64,000 nt of DNA, from NCBI RefSeq assembly GCF_026586675.1, contig NZ_JAODIX010000028.1:90835-154834 (forward strand), given 5' to 3'. How positions within the stretch are numbered: the stretch's first letter is position 1; every line of letters begins with the position of its first letter. This document shows positions 37,296-45,756 of the stretch, piece after piece. This DNA comes from Halorubrum yunnanense (lineage in GTDB: Archaea; Halobacteriota; Halobacteria; Halobacteriales; Haloferacaceae). The translations under genes and the position numbers were made by a program. Under the pieces are notes generated by a model. The model saw only the letters and a list, made by a program, of their open reading frames with translations. It had not been told where the DNA came from and did not search any database.

Positions 37296-38564
37296 ATGAG
37301 CGACGACGACCGCGGGGAGCGGCGGCTGCTCGGCGCCGTCGTGCTCGCGGTGCTGATCTCGCAGGTGCTCTTATACCCGGGCGTGCCGGACCTCGTGGTC
37401 GCGCTCGGCGCGCCCGCCGGCATCGACGCCGGGATGTGGTTCCTCGTCGCGGAGTTCGGCGCGTTCGTCTCCTTCGCCGTCGTCTGGGGCGCCGCCAGCG
37501 ACGCGCTCGGGCGGCGGGTCCCGCTGATCGTCGCCGGCGCGCTCGGCGGGGCGGCCTCCTACGTGGCCCTGGCGGCGATCCCGGGTCTCGGTCTCGGCTT
37601 CCGGGCGGCGCTCGTCGTCCGCGTCGTCGGCGGGGCGCTCACCATCGGCGCGTTCTCGCTCGCGATCACGTCGTTAATGGACCTCGGCGGCGGCAACGGG
37701 CGCAACATGGGCGCCGCCGGGACGGCGATCGGGCTCGGCGCGGCGGTCGGCTCCGTGGTCGGCGGGGCGCTCGCCGACCTCGACCCGTTCTATCCCGTGT
37801 ACGCCGGCGCGGCGGTGCTCGCGGGCACGGGCCTGCTCGCGGCGACCGTCGACGACGGAGCTGTGGGTCGCGCGCAGGGACTCGGGAGCGGCGCCGAAGA
37901 GGGGAGCGGGACCGGAGCGGCCGGCTTCCGCGACGTGCTCGCGCGGGCCCGAACGACCCGTGGCCTCCTCGTCCCGCTGGCGTTCGGGTTCGTCGACCGG
38001 CTCACCGCCGGCTTCTTCGCGTTGGTCGGGGTGTACTACTTCCAGGACCCCGCCGCCTTCGGCCTCTCGGCCGCCGGCGCGGGGGCGACGCTCGCGCTCT
38101 TCTTCGTCCCCTTCGCGCTGCTCCAGTCGCCGTTCGGGTCGCTCTCGGACCGGGTCGGTCGGTTTCTCCCCATCGTGGTCGGCTCGATCGCGTACGGCGT
38201 GGTCACGATCGCCGTCGGCGTCGCGCCCGTCTACCCCCTCGCGGCCGCGCTCATGGCCCTCGTCGGGGTCTGCGGCGCGCTGATGGCGCCGGCGACGATG
38301 GCGCTCGTCACCGACCTCGTCGAGCCCGAGGCCCGCGGCGCGGCGATGGGGCTGTTCAACGTGTTCGGCTCGCTCGGCTTCCTCGCCGGCTTCCTCGTCG
38401 GGGGCGGCGCGACCGAGGCGTTCGGCTACGCGCCGGCGTTCCTCGCGGTCGGCGGGCTGGAGCTCGCGATCGCGCTGGCCCTGTTCCCGGCGGTGCGGGC
38501 GATCGCGCCGGGCGAGGGGGCTCTCGGGCGCCGCGGCGACGTCGATCGGTCGCCCTCGGAGTAG
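37296..38564 (+). CDS. Major facilitator superfamily transporter
   Basis: A 422-residue protein with about twelve hydrophobic segments in two halves separated by a soluble loop (about 185-215, Gly/Ala/Glu-rich). The A-motif-like GAASDALGRRVPL follows TM2 and is repeated as GSLSDRVGRFLPI in the second half. The substrate is unknown; the family pattern is of drug/metabolite exporters. A TTATAAA box just before the ATG (about 37286) overlaps the expected initiation region. Confidence 0.92.
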   Translation: MSDDDRGERRLLGAVVLAVLISQVLLYPGVPDLVVALGAPAGIDAGMWFLVAEFGAFVSFAVVWGAASDALGRRVPLIVAGALGGAASYVALAAIPGLGLGFRAALVVRVVGGALTIGAFSLAITSLMDLGGGNGRNMGAAGTAIGLGAAVGSVVGGALADLDPFYPVYAGAAVLAGTGLLAATVDDGAVGRAQGLGSGAEEGSGTGAAGFRDVLARARTTRGLLVPLAFGFVDRLTAGFFALVGVYYFQDPAAFGLSAAGAGATLALFFVPFALLQSPFGSLSDRVGRFLPIVVGSIAYGVVTIAVGVAPVYPLAAALMALVGVCGALMAPATMALVTDLVEPEARGAAMGLFNVFGSLGFLAGFLVGGGATEAFGYAPAFLAVGGLELAIALALFPAVRAIAPGEGALGRRGDVDRSPSE

Positions 38565-38645
38565 CCACCGCCGACGGGGACGGACGCGAGTCGGCGCCCG
38601 AGTCGAGCCTTTTTAAGCCTCGCGCGCCCTCCGTCCGAGCAACCG

Positions 38646-39419
38646 ATGGACGTACTCGTCGTGGGCGCGGGCGAGATCGGCCGGTGGATCGCCGACACGG
38701 TGTCGGCCGACGAGTCGCCGGTGGACGCGGCGGTCGCGTTCGCCGACCGCGACCCGGACGTCGCCCGCGACGCCGCGGCCTCGCGCGACGCACGGGCGGT
38801 CCCCGCCGACGGGGACACGGTCCACGACGCGGTGTGTCTCGCGGTGCCGATGTCGGCGGTCCCCGCGGCGGTCGAGGCGTACGCGCCCCGCGCGGAGCGG
38901 GCGATCGTGGACGTCTCCGGCGAGATGACGGGCGCGGTCGCGGCGATGCGCGAGCACGCGCCGGACCTGGAGCGCGCGAGCTACCACCCCCTGTTCGCGC
39001 CGCCGCGCGTCCCGGGCAACGTCGCCTGCGTCGCCGACGAGGGCGGCCCGGTCGTCGGGGGGATCTCGGCCGCGATCGAGGCCGGCGGCAACGACGTGTT
39101 CGAGACGACCCCGACCGAGCACGACGAGGCCATGGAGACGGTGCAGGCCGGCGCGCACGCGGCGGTCCTCGCGTGGCGGCTCGCGGGCGACGACGTGCGC
39201 GAGGAGTTCCACACCCCGGTCTCGGCCGCGCTCGACGAGGTCGCCGACACCGTCACCGAGGGCGCGCCTGGGGTGTACGCCGAGATCCAGCGCGCCTTCC
39301 ACGGCGCCGACGACGTCGCCGACGCCGCCCGCGAGGTCGCCGACGCGGACTCGGAGGCGTTCGCCGAGTTATACGAGGCGGCGCGCGGCGACCGCGAGGG
39401 ACGGGAGCGACACGAGTGA
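38646..39419 (+). CDS. tyrA: Prephenate dehydrogenase
   Basis: A 257-residue enzyme of tyrosine synthesis that oxidatively decarboxylates prephenate to 4-hydroxyphenylpyruvate. The NAD site is VVGAGEIGRWIADTV, and the family motifs VCLAVPMSAVPA, IVDVSGEMTGAV and YHPLFAPPR are present, followed by the helical dimerisation domain (ETTPTEHDEAMETVQAGAHA). The TGA at 39417 is followed in the same frame by 18 acidic codons and then another TGA, so a longer acidic tail may recently have been lost. It has the short form typical of archaea, without chorismate mutase. Confidence 0.88.
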   Translation: MDVLVVGAGEIGRWIADTVSADESPVDAAVAFADRDPDVARDAAASRDARAVPADGDTVHDAVCLAVPMSAVPAAVEAYAPRAERAIVDVSGEMTGAVAAMREHAPDLERASYHPLFAPPRVPGNVACVADEGGPVVGGISAAIEAGGNDVFETTPTEHDEAMETVQAGAHAAVLAWRLAGDDVREEFHTPVSAALDEVADTVTEGAPGVYAEIQRAFHGADDVADAAREVADADSEAFAELYEAARGDREGRERHE

Positions 39420-39483
39420 GACGAGCGAGGCGACGCGGAGGAGGCGGCCGACGCGGACGACGCGGACGACGAGTGACCCACCC

Positions 39484-40926
39484 ATGATAGACAGAGACGC
39501 GGTTCGAAACAACGCCAACTACCTGCGCAACGTCAGGCCGATCGACCCCGAGGAGATCGCGGAGTACGTCGAGGGGGCGCCGCACCCGGCGGTCGTCCGC
39601 GAGACGCTCCGCGAGGAGGCGTTCGACCTCCGGCTGCGCGAGCGCGACGACGGGAGCTTCGAGCCCGTCCCTGAGGGGCCGATCCCCGATCCGGGGTGGG
39701 CGCCGACCACGCTCCCCGAGGACTACGCGTTCGCCCTCGAAGACCTCCTCGTCGCCGAGTTCGGCGCGAACTGGCACCGCGGCGAGTCGGGCGCGGAGCT
39801 GCGCGAGGCGGTCCGGCGGCTGAAGACCGACTACCTCTACGAGAACGACGTCGAGTACGACCGGATCGCGGCGCTCGGGTACGCGGTCTACCACCTCCCC
39901 GCCTACTACGCGACGATCGGGTACGTCCTCGACGACCTCGTCGAGAACGGGCTCCTCGACCGGACCCTCCGCGTCCTCGACGTGGGGGCGGGCGTCGGCG
40001 GCCCCGCGCTCGGACTCGACGACTACCTCCCCGACGACGCCGTCGTCGACTACCACGCCGTCGAGCCGAGCGCCGCGGCCGACGTGCTCGACCGCCTGCT
40101 CGACGAGACCGGCCGCAACTTCCGGGCGACGATCCACGAGACGACGGCGGAGTCGTTCCTCGGGACCGACGGGGAGGACCCGGAACCCGCGTCCGAGGCG
40201 GCCTTCGACCTCGTCGTCTTCGGGAACGTCCTCTCGGAGCTCTCGGACCCGGTCGCGGTCGTCGAGGCCGCGCTCGACCGCCTCGCCGACGACGGGAGCG
40301 TCGTCGCCTTCGCGCCCGCCGACCGCAACACGGCGATGGGGCTCCGCGAGATCGAACGGGCGGTCGTCACGCCGACGAGCGGCGTGGAGACGTACGCGCC
40401 GGCGCTCCGGCTCTGGCCGGACGCGACGCCCTCGGACGGCGGTTGGTCGTTCGACGTCGCCGACGACCTCGACGTGCCGCCCTTCCAGCGGCGGCTCGAC
40501 GAGGCGGCCGAGCGCGGGGCCGCCGACGAGCCGGGCGAGTTCGTCAACGTCGACGTCCAGTTCGCCTACGCGATCCTCCGACCGGACGGGAAGCGTCGCG
40601 TCGACGTCCGCGCCAGCGACGACCGCTGCGCGCGGATGGCGGACTCGGAGGCGCACGTCACCGACCGCGTGAACCTGCTCGCGGTGAAGCTCAGCCACGA
40701 CCTCGGCGCGGGCGACAACGCCCTCTACCGCGTCGGCGACGGCTCGCAGACGGTCGACCACTACCTCGTCTGCACGCGCGAGACCGTGCTCAACGAGGAC
40801 CTCCGGCGGGCCGACTACGGCGCGGTCGTCTTTGTCGAGAACGGGCTCGTGCTCTGGAACGACGACGAGGGTGCGTACAACGTGGTCGTCGACGACGAGA
40901 CGGTCGTCGATATGGTCGCGCGCTGA
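39484..40926 (+). CDS. Rsm22-like methyltransferase
   Basis: A 480-residue protein with a SAM-binding core beginning RVLDVGAGVGGPALGLDDYL (about 162-181) and FDLVVFGNVLSELSDP (motif IV). The N-terminal helical part is MIDRDAVRNNANYLRNVRPI and the C-terminal part is beta-rich. The pattern corresponds to the Rsm22/small-subunit rRNA methyltransferase-like group, which acts in ribosome or mitoribosome assembly. Whether it methylates anything in archaea is unknown. The ATG is preceded by a 64-base spacer after tyrA. Confidence 0.78.
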   Translation: MIDRDAVRNNANYLRNVRPIDPEEIAEYVEGAPHPAVVRETLREEAFDLRLRERDDGSFEPVPEGPIPDPGWAPTTLPEDYAFALEDLLVAEFGANWHRGESGAELREAVRRLKTDYLYENDVEYDRIAALGYAVYHLPAYYATIGYVLDDLVENGLLDRTLRVLDVGAGVGGPALGLDDYLPDDAVVDYHAVEPSAAADVLDRLLDETGRNFRATIHETTAESFLGTDGEDPEPASEAAFDLVVFGNVLSELSDPVAVVEAALDRLADDGSVVAFAPADRNTAMGLREIERAVVTPTSGVETYAPALRLWPDATPSDGGWSFDVADDLDVPPFQRRLDEAAERGAADEPGEFVNVDVQFAYAILRPDGKRRVDVRASDDRCARMADSEAHVTDRVNLLAVKLSHDLGAGDNALYRVGDGSQTVDHYLVCTRETVLNEDLRRADYGAVVFVENGLVLWNDDEGAYNVVVDDETVVDMVAR

Positions 40927-40959
40927 GGCGGGTTCGACGCTCCGGCCGCTCCCGCCGGA

Positions 40960-41712
40960 TCAGTCCCCGCCGACCGGCTCGATCAGCTCCGGCGCGTCGA
41001 CGGCCGGCGAGTTCACCCGCGTCGACACCGGGTACGCGGTCAACTCGTCGGCCGGGTACGGGTCCAGCAGCGCGGCGGCATCGTCGGGGTCGCCGCGGAG
41101 CCACGTCTGCTCCTCGTCCGGGGCCAGGATCACCGCCATCCGGTGGTGCAGGTCGGCGACGAGCGGGTTCGGTTCGGTCGTCACGATCGTGAACGTCTCT
41201 ACGGGGCCGTCGCTCCCGTCGGCGTCGCCCTCGTCGCCCGACCCGCCGCCGAACGCGCCGAGGCCGGTCTGCGTCATCTCGGGCTCCGGCGGCTCCCACC
41301 GCTCGTAGAGCCCCGCCATCGCGAACGGCCGGTCGTCCCCGAAGGCGACGCGGTAGGGGGTCTTCCCGGAGCCGCCGCCCCGTTCGTCGTCCCCGTCTGG
41401 CCCGCCGCCGTCGACCCACTCATAGAAGCCGTCGGCGGGGACGAGACACCGCCGCCGCTCGAACGCGTCGGCGAAGCTTCGCTTCTCGCGGACCGTCTCG
41501 GCGCGGGCGTTGATGAGGTCGAACGACTCCTCGGCCCACGAGGGGGTGAGTCCCCACTCCATCCGCGTCGGGCGGTCGGGCGCCTCGTCGGCGATCACCG
41601 GGAGCTCCTGTCCGGGTGCGCAGTTGTAGCTCGGCTCGACGCCCCCGAAGTCGGCGCCGAACCGGGCTTCGAGGTCCGCAGCAGGAGTGAACAGCGTGTA
41701 GCGGCCGCACAT
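40960..41712 (-). CDS. SRAP-family protein (HMCES/YedK-like abasic-site shield)
   Basis: A 250-residue protein beginning MCGRYTLF, so after Met removal Cys2 would be the N-terminal nucleophile that forms a thiazolidine link with abasic sites in single-stranded DNA. Other family residues visible are SYNCAPGQ, MEWGLTPSW, NARAETV, ADGFYEW and HHRMAVIL with the active-site His. An acidic insertion lies in the middle (about 107-124). It stabilises abasic sites at replication forks. Confidence 0.94.
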   Translation of the reverse strand: MCGRYTLFTPAADLEARFGADFGGVEPSYNCAPGQELPVIADEAPDRPTRMEWGLTPSWAEESFDLINARAETVREKRSFADAFERRRCLVPADGFYEWVDGGGPDGDDERGGGSGKTPYRVAFGDDRPFAMAGLYERWEPPEPEMTQTGLGAFGGGSGDEGDADGSDGPVETFTIVTTEPNPLVADLHHRMAVILAPDEEQTWLRGDPDDAAALLDPYPADELTAYPVSTRVNSPAVDAPELIEPVGGD

Positions 41713-41837
41713 CGATACCGGCGGTAGGGGTCGGTGATATTTAAACCGCAGTCGGCCTCGCCGGCGTCCGTCTCTGGGGGGCGGCTCCCGTCGCCGCCTG
41801 CCGTCGGGTTTTTGCCCGCGCGCCGCCGCGGTCCGGT

Positions 41838-42602
41838 ATGCGCATCGAGAACAGCTTCATCCCGGTCGAGGGGGTCGGCGAGACGACGGAGCGTCGGCTC
41901 TGGGGCGAGGGCGTCACCACGTGGGAGGCGTTCGACCCCGCCGCCGACGTCGCCGGCGTCGGCCCGACTACCGCCGACCGGATCGAGTCGTTCATCGCCG
42001 AGGCGCTGACGCACCTCGACGACGGCGACGCCGCCTACTTCGACCGGACGTTCCCCAGCGGGGAGCGCTGGCGGCTCTACGAGAACTTCCGCGAGGGGAC
42101 CTGCTTCTTCGACATCGAGACGACCGGCCTCGACGAGCACCGCGACCGGGTGACGACCGTGAGCTTCCATCGGGACGGGGAGACGACGACGCTCGTCGCC
42201 GGCGACGACCTCACCGCCGACCGCCTCCGCGAGCAGTTCGCCGATGCGGACCTGCTCGCGACCTTCAACGGCGCGCGCTTCGACGTGCCGTTCCTGGAGA
42301 GTTCCTTCGACATCGAGATCGACACGCCCCACCTCGATCTCATGTACCCCTGCAGGCGGGTCGGGCTCTCGGGGGGGCTCAAGCCCATCGAGACGGAGAT
42401 CGGGATCGACCGCGACCGCCCGGACCTGTCGGGCCGGGACGCTGTCCGGCTCTGGCGCCAGTACGAGCGCGGCGACGAGGACGCGCTCGATCACCTCGTC
42501 TCGTACAACCGCGAGGACACCGAGAACCTCCGGACTCTCGCGGACGTGGTCTGCGAACGACTCCACGAGGACGTGTTCGTCGGCGACGCTCCCGGGCGGT
42601 AG
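41838..42602 (+). CDS. RNase H-like 3'-5' exonuclease (YprB type) with helix-hairpin-helix
   Basis: A 254-residue protein. The N-terminal 60 residues hold an HhH-like segment (VEGVGETTERRLWGEGVTTW). The exonuclease core follows with ExoI CFFDIETTGLDEH, ExoII LLATFNGARFDVPFLE and ExoIII YNREDTENLRTLADV (DEDD). It probably digests DNA or RNA from the 3' end in repair. It is divergent from the SRAP gene with 125 bases between them. Confidence 0.88.
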   Translation: MRIENSFIPVEGVGETTERRLWGEGVTTWEAFDPAADVAGVGPTTADRIESFIAEALTHLDDGDAAYFDRTFPSGERWRLYENFREGTCFFDIETTGLDEHRDRVTTVSFHRDGETTTLVAGDDLTADRLREQFADADLLATFNGARFDVPFLESSFDIEIDTPHLDLMYPCRRVGLSGGLKPIETEIGIDRDRPDLSGRDAVRLWRQYERGDEDALDHLVSYNREDTENLRTLADVVCERLHEDVFVGDAPGR

Positions 42603-42631
42603 ACCCGTTCGGCCCCGGCCGACCGCGTCGG

Positions 42632-43804
42632 CTACGTCGCTTCCGCGTCGGGGTCGGCCCGCGTTTCCGTCGTCTCGCCTTCCGCGCTGTCCTCGCCTCC
42701 CTCGGGGGCCGCGTCGCCCTCGGCTCTCCCGGGCCCCGCGTCGTCCTCATCTTTGTCAGACGACCCCCCGCTCGCGGTCGGTTCCGCGTCCGCGTCCGCC
42801 GACCCCTCGTCGGTCTCTGGTTCGTCGTGGGGCGGCTCCGGAGTCCCGTCGTCCTCGGTGTTCTCGTCGTCGCTCTCGTCGGTTTCGTTGGTATCGAGAG
42901 TGTCATCGCTCTCGTCGGTTTCGTCGGTGTCGCGAGTGTCGTCGCCCTCGTCCCCGTCGCCCTCTCCCGCTTCCTGCACCAGCTTCATCTCGCCGCGAGC
43001 GCGGAGGGAGCCGTCGATCTCGGCGCCGTCGTGGACGACGAGGTCCCCGGCCGAGACGTCCCCGAGCACCCGTGCGCCGGCCTCGATGGTGACCGTCCCG
43101 CCGCGGGTGGTGACGTCGCCGTGGATGACCGTGCCGGCCCCGACAGTGATCCCCTCGCGGGCGCGGAGGGAGCCGAACACCTCGTTGCGCTCGCCGACGC
43201 GGACGGACTCGGCCCGGAGGTTCCCGTGGAGCCGGCAGTCGTCGCCGACCGTCGCGGGCGTCGAAACGCGCCACGCGTCGTCGGAGATCTCGGCGCCGCG
43301 CGGGACCAGGAGGGGGTCGCGCACGTCCTCCCCGTCGGCGAGCGCCTCCGCCAGCTCGTCGGCCGCGTCGGTCTCGCCGACGCGCAGGAGCTGCGAGAGG
43401 ACGATGAAGTAGAAGACGATGGTGGGAACGGGGTTCCGGATGACGATCCAGCCGTTCGCCTCGAACCCCTCCTCGATGGACACGTCGTCGCCGATGTCGA
43501 GGTCGCCCGAGACCATCAGCCGCCCCGTGACGGTCACGCGTTCGCCGAGGTACGCGTCCTCGCCGACGAGGACGTTGCCGTCGACGGTACACCACGTGTC
43601 GAGCCGGCAGTCCCCCTCGGCCTCGATGTCGTTCCCGACGCGCACGCGCTCGCCGATGGCGACGTTGCGCCCGCGGAGCCCGAACTCCACCGTCGACTGG
43701 CCGCCGACGAGCACGTCGCCGTCGACGACGAGGTCGTGCTCCTCGACGGTCGTCCCGGACGGGACCGCGAGCTCCTCTATCGGACCGTCTCCTCGCAGCG
43801 ACAC
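42632..43804 (-). CDS. Beta-helix (bactofilin/acyltransferase-like) haloarchaeal protein
   Basis: A 390-residue protein from GTG 43804 (VSLRGDGPIEELAVPSG); a TTTATAAG box at about 43826-43833 supports that start over the upstream ATG. Residues about 1-240 are built of short repeated strands (DVLVGGQSTVEF, TVDGNVLVGEDAYLGE, VTVTGRLMVSGDLDIGD), typical of a left- or right-handed beta-helix as in bactofilins or hexapeptide transferases. They are interrupted by a hydrophobic TIVFYFIVLSQLL. The C-terminal 150 residues are an acidic Asp/Glu/Thr tail. Probably a polymerising or scaffold protein; no catalytic residues are evident. Confidence 0.7.
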   Translation of the reverse strand: MSLRGDGPIEELAVPSGTTVEEHDLVVDGDVLVGGQSTVEFGLRGRNVAIGERVRVGNDIEAEGDCRLDTWCTVDGNVLVGEDAYLGERVTVTGRLMVSGDLDIGDDVSIEEGFEANGWIVIRNPVPTIVFYFIVLSQLLRVGETDAADELAEALADGEDVRDPLLVPRGAEISDDAWRVSTPATVGDDCRLHGNLRAESVRVGERNEVFGSLRAREGITVGAGTVIHGDVTTRGGTVTIEAGARVLGDVSAGDLVVHDGAEIDGSLRARGEMKLVQEAGEGDGDEGDDTRDTDETDESDDTLDTNETDESDDENTEDDGTPEPPHDEPETDEGSADADAEPTASGGSSDKDEDDAGPGRAEGDAAPEGGEDSAEGETTETRADPDAEAT

Positions 43805-43825
43805 ACGGGGAAATCTCCCTCCGCA

Positions 43826-43833
43826 CTTATAAA
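43826..43833 (-). promoter_or_regulatory. TATA box of the beta-helix gene
   Basis: TTTATAAG on the minus strand, 22-30 bases upstream of GTG 43804. The in-frame ATG at 43876 would lie upstream of the box and is therefore unlikely to be the start. Confidence 0.5.
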
Positions 43834-43967
43834 CCGTGTGGGGCGTCCGACGCGGGGCTGACGGGACCGGCGACACGGTTCCGCAGGCCTCGAACCCCCG
43901 CGGGCGACGTCTCCCCGTGCCGCGGGCAGGTCACTACCCTTTTCAGTTCGGGGCCGGAGGATGAGAT

Positions 43968-44156
43968 ATGGGATTCGGATCGTACGACGAGAGCGAACAG
44001 AAGGACCAGGACGTGGACACGGACGATGACGACGCCGTCAACGTCCACGAGAACGACCACGACGGCGAGGTCTCCATCGAGGGCGGCGCCTCGACCGACG
44101 ACCTGGTTGGGCGCCTCTCGGAGATGAAAGACGACGACGGCGACGACGACGAGTAG
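43968..44156 (+). CDS. DUF5786-like acidic small protein
   Basis: A 62-residue highly acidic protein starting MGFGSYDESEQKDQDVD and ending LVGRLSEMKDDDGDDDE, with a central VNVHENDHDGEVSIEGGAS. The GFGSYDESEQ opening is characteristic of the haloarchaeal DUF5786 family. No function is known. The CCTTTTCAG box at about 43939 is suitably placed for a leaderless start. Confidence 0.8.
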   Translation: MGFGSYDESEQKDQDVDTDDDDAVNVHENDHDGEVSIEGGASTDDLVGRLSEMKDDDGDDDE

Positions 44157-44227
44157 ACGAGTTCCGTCGGACTGCCGACCGCGGCCGTGTCACGCCCCTT
44201 TTACCAGATCACCGCCTACGAGGAGCT

Positions 44228-44425
44228 ATGAGTACCGATCTCACGTTCAGCGACGACGGCGTCGACGTCGTCTACGAGGGGACCGAGTTCCGACTGGAGA
44301 AGGACCTGATCGAGGAGGCCACCGGCAAGGGGTTCCGCGATGTCACCGACCACGAGGTGTTGCAGATCGTCGCCGAGGAGCCCGACCTGGACGGCGAGCC
44401 CGTGCGAATCGGCGACGTTTTATAA
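44228..44425 (+). CDS. DUF5800-like small protein
   Basis: A 65-residue protein: MSTDLTFSDDGVDVVYEGTE, then FRLEKDLIEEATGKGFRDVT and HEVLQIVAEEPDLDGEPVRI. The pattern is the conserved haloarchaeal DUF5800 type, of unknown function. Its stop codon lies within a TTTATAA box, and a transposon begins 29 bases downstream. Confidence 0.8.
   Translation: MSTDLTFSDDGVDVVYEGTEFRLEKDLIEEATGKGFRDVTDHEVLQIVAEEPDLDGEPVRIGDVL
44418..44424 (+). promoter_or_regulatory. Promoter-like box orphaned by the 376-bp element
   Basis: TTTATAA overlaps the end of the DUF5800 gene. A leaderless transcript would begin near 44447, right at the transposon insertion point (44455). It was plausibly the promoter of the LEA-like gene whose start has been lost. 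Confidence 0.4.
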
Positions 44426-44454
44426 GCAAATTCTGCGAAGCGGTACGATTTTAC

Positions 44455-44830
44455 GGAAATTCAAGGAGAAAGCCCCGTGCTTCAGCGCGGGGATGAATCC
44501 GCCAACTCCTCTACAAGCCACGCTGTATGTTCTGAACGGATGTTTTAACTGAGTAATTACCGTATTAACATGTAACCGAGGCGGCCTGCCCGCCCACCTA
44601 ATCGGACAATATCGGGATTCCCTGATTCCACACAGAAAGCACCCCTTTCTGTTGGTGTGATTTGGGTTGCAGTCAGCAAAGGTATCTCCGAATCCCATGC
44701 CGGGATAGGAGTAACGGCTGGTTGGCACAGCCAGTAGTTGTTCACCAAGACGACTACAAACCGTAACCATCCCAACCCAGCGGTGTGGTACCGTGGGAAT
44801 CCTCGCCGTTCACGGCGGGGAGGATGTCAA
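44455..44830 (+). mobile_element. 376-bp non-autonomous IS200/IS605-type element, copy B
   Basis: The left end follows TTAC (44451-44454) and the right end finishes at TCAA (44827-44830). The left hairpin is CCCCGTGCTTCAGCGCGGGG and the right one CGCCGTTCACGGCG. The right-end stem differs from copy A (GCGCT/AGCGC versus CGCCGT/ACGGCG) by paired changes, so the hairpin is conserved rather than its sequence. The internal blocks match copy A in reverse orientation. No transposase gene. Confidence 0.88.
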
Positions 44831-45515
44831 TCGGAGCCGCGAGATCACGACCGACCTGCTGGGCGCGTTCAACTCGGACGAGACCCGCCCGGTGAACGCC
44901 GACAGCGCGCTGACCGACGATCCGATCCTCTACGTCAACGAGACGCGGGGCGAGTGGGGAACCGTCAGCGAGGCCGAGACGCCCATCGATATGGCCTTTA
45001 CGGTCTACAACCCGAACCTCGAACCGTACGTCGTCACGGAGATCGGCTACGACGTCACCCTGAACGGGATCGAGATGGCTTCGGGACAGACCGGAGAGGG
45101 GTACCTGATCCCATCGCGCAGCACCGAGACCATCGAGTTCACCACCGCGCTCCGGAACCCCCGCCTCGACGAGTGGTGGGTCACGCACCTCGACGCGGAC
45201 GTGCGCGGCCATCAGGTGAGCGACCTCCAGATCGACTTCTACGCTGTCATCGAGCTCCCGAGCGGGGAGGCGGTCACCGTTCCGCTCGACGAACTGACCT
45301 ACGAGGAGACGATCGAGACCGACATCTTCGGGGAGGGCGACGACGTGCGCGACTCGGGTGACGCTGAGCCGAGCGATACCGACGGCGACGGCACCGGGGA
45401 CGACGGGAACACCACTGACGACGATGGGAACACCACTGACGACGGCGACGACACCACTGACGACGGCGACGACACCACCGACGACGGATCGGACGGCGGT
45501 ATTCTACCGGTGTAG
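44831..45515 (+). pseudogene. LEA type 2-like protein, 5' truncated by transposon copy B
   Basis: The frame encodes one LEA-2/WHy domain (about 220 residues: ILYVNETRGEWGTVSE, PIDMAFTVYNPNLEPYVVTE, IPSRSTETIEFTTALRNPRL, DEWWVTHLDADVRGHQVSDL) followed by an Asp/Thr-rich tail. Haloarchaeal relatives have an N-terminal membrane anchor and usually a first LEA-2 domain, both missing. The open frame continues back into the transposon to GTG 44793, so a short fusion product could be made. These proteins are thought to be membrane-anchored stress or desiccation proteins. Confidence 0.75.
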
Positions 45516-45756
45516 AGATACTGACGGCACCGAGTGCGGAACGCTTCCGTCGCTTTATCAGCGGTCTCGAAAGCGATGCGCCCGCCCACTGCGCCTCGCT
45601 GACCGCTCCGGGATACCCAACTGAACCTCACATAGAAACAAGTGTAGTTGCTTTAGAACTACTCAGATTACACGGACCGTCGAGAGACGCCGTCTAATCC
45701 GGAATCGCTTCGAGATACACAACAGTACTTTATTTCCGGCCACCCATTAATCGATA

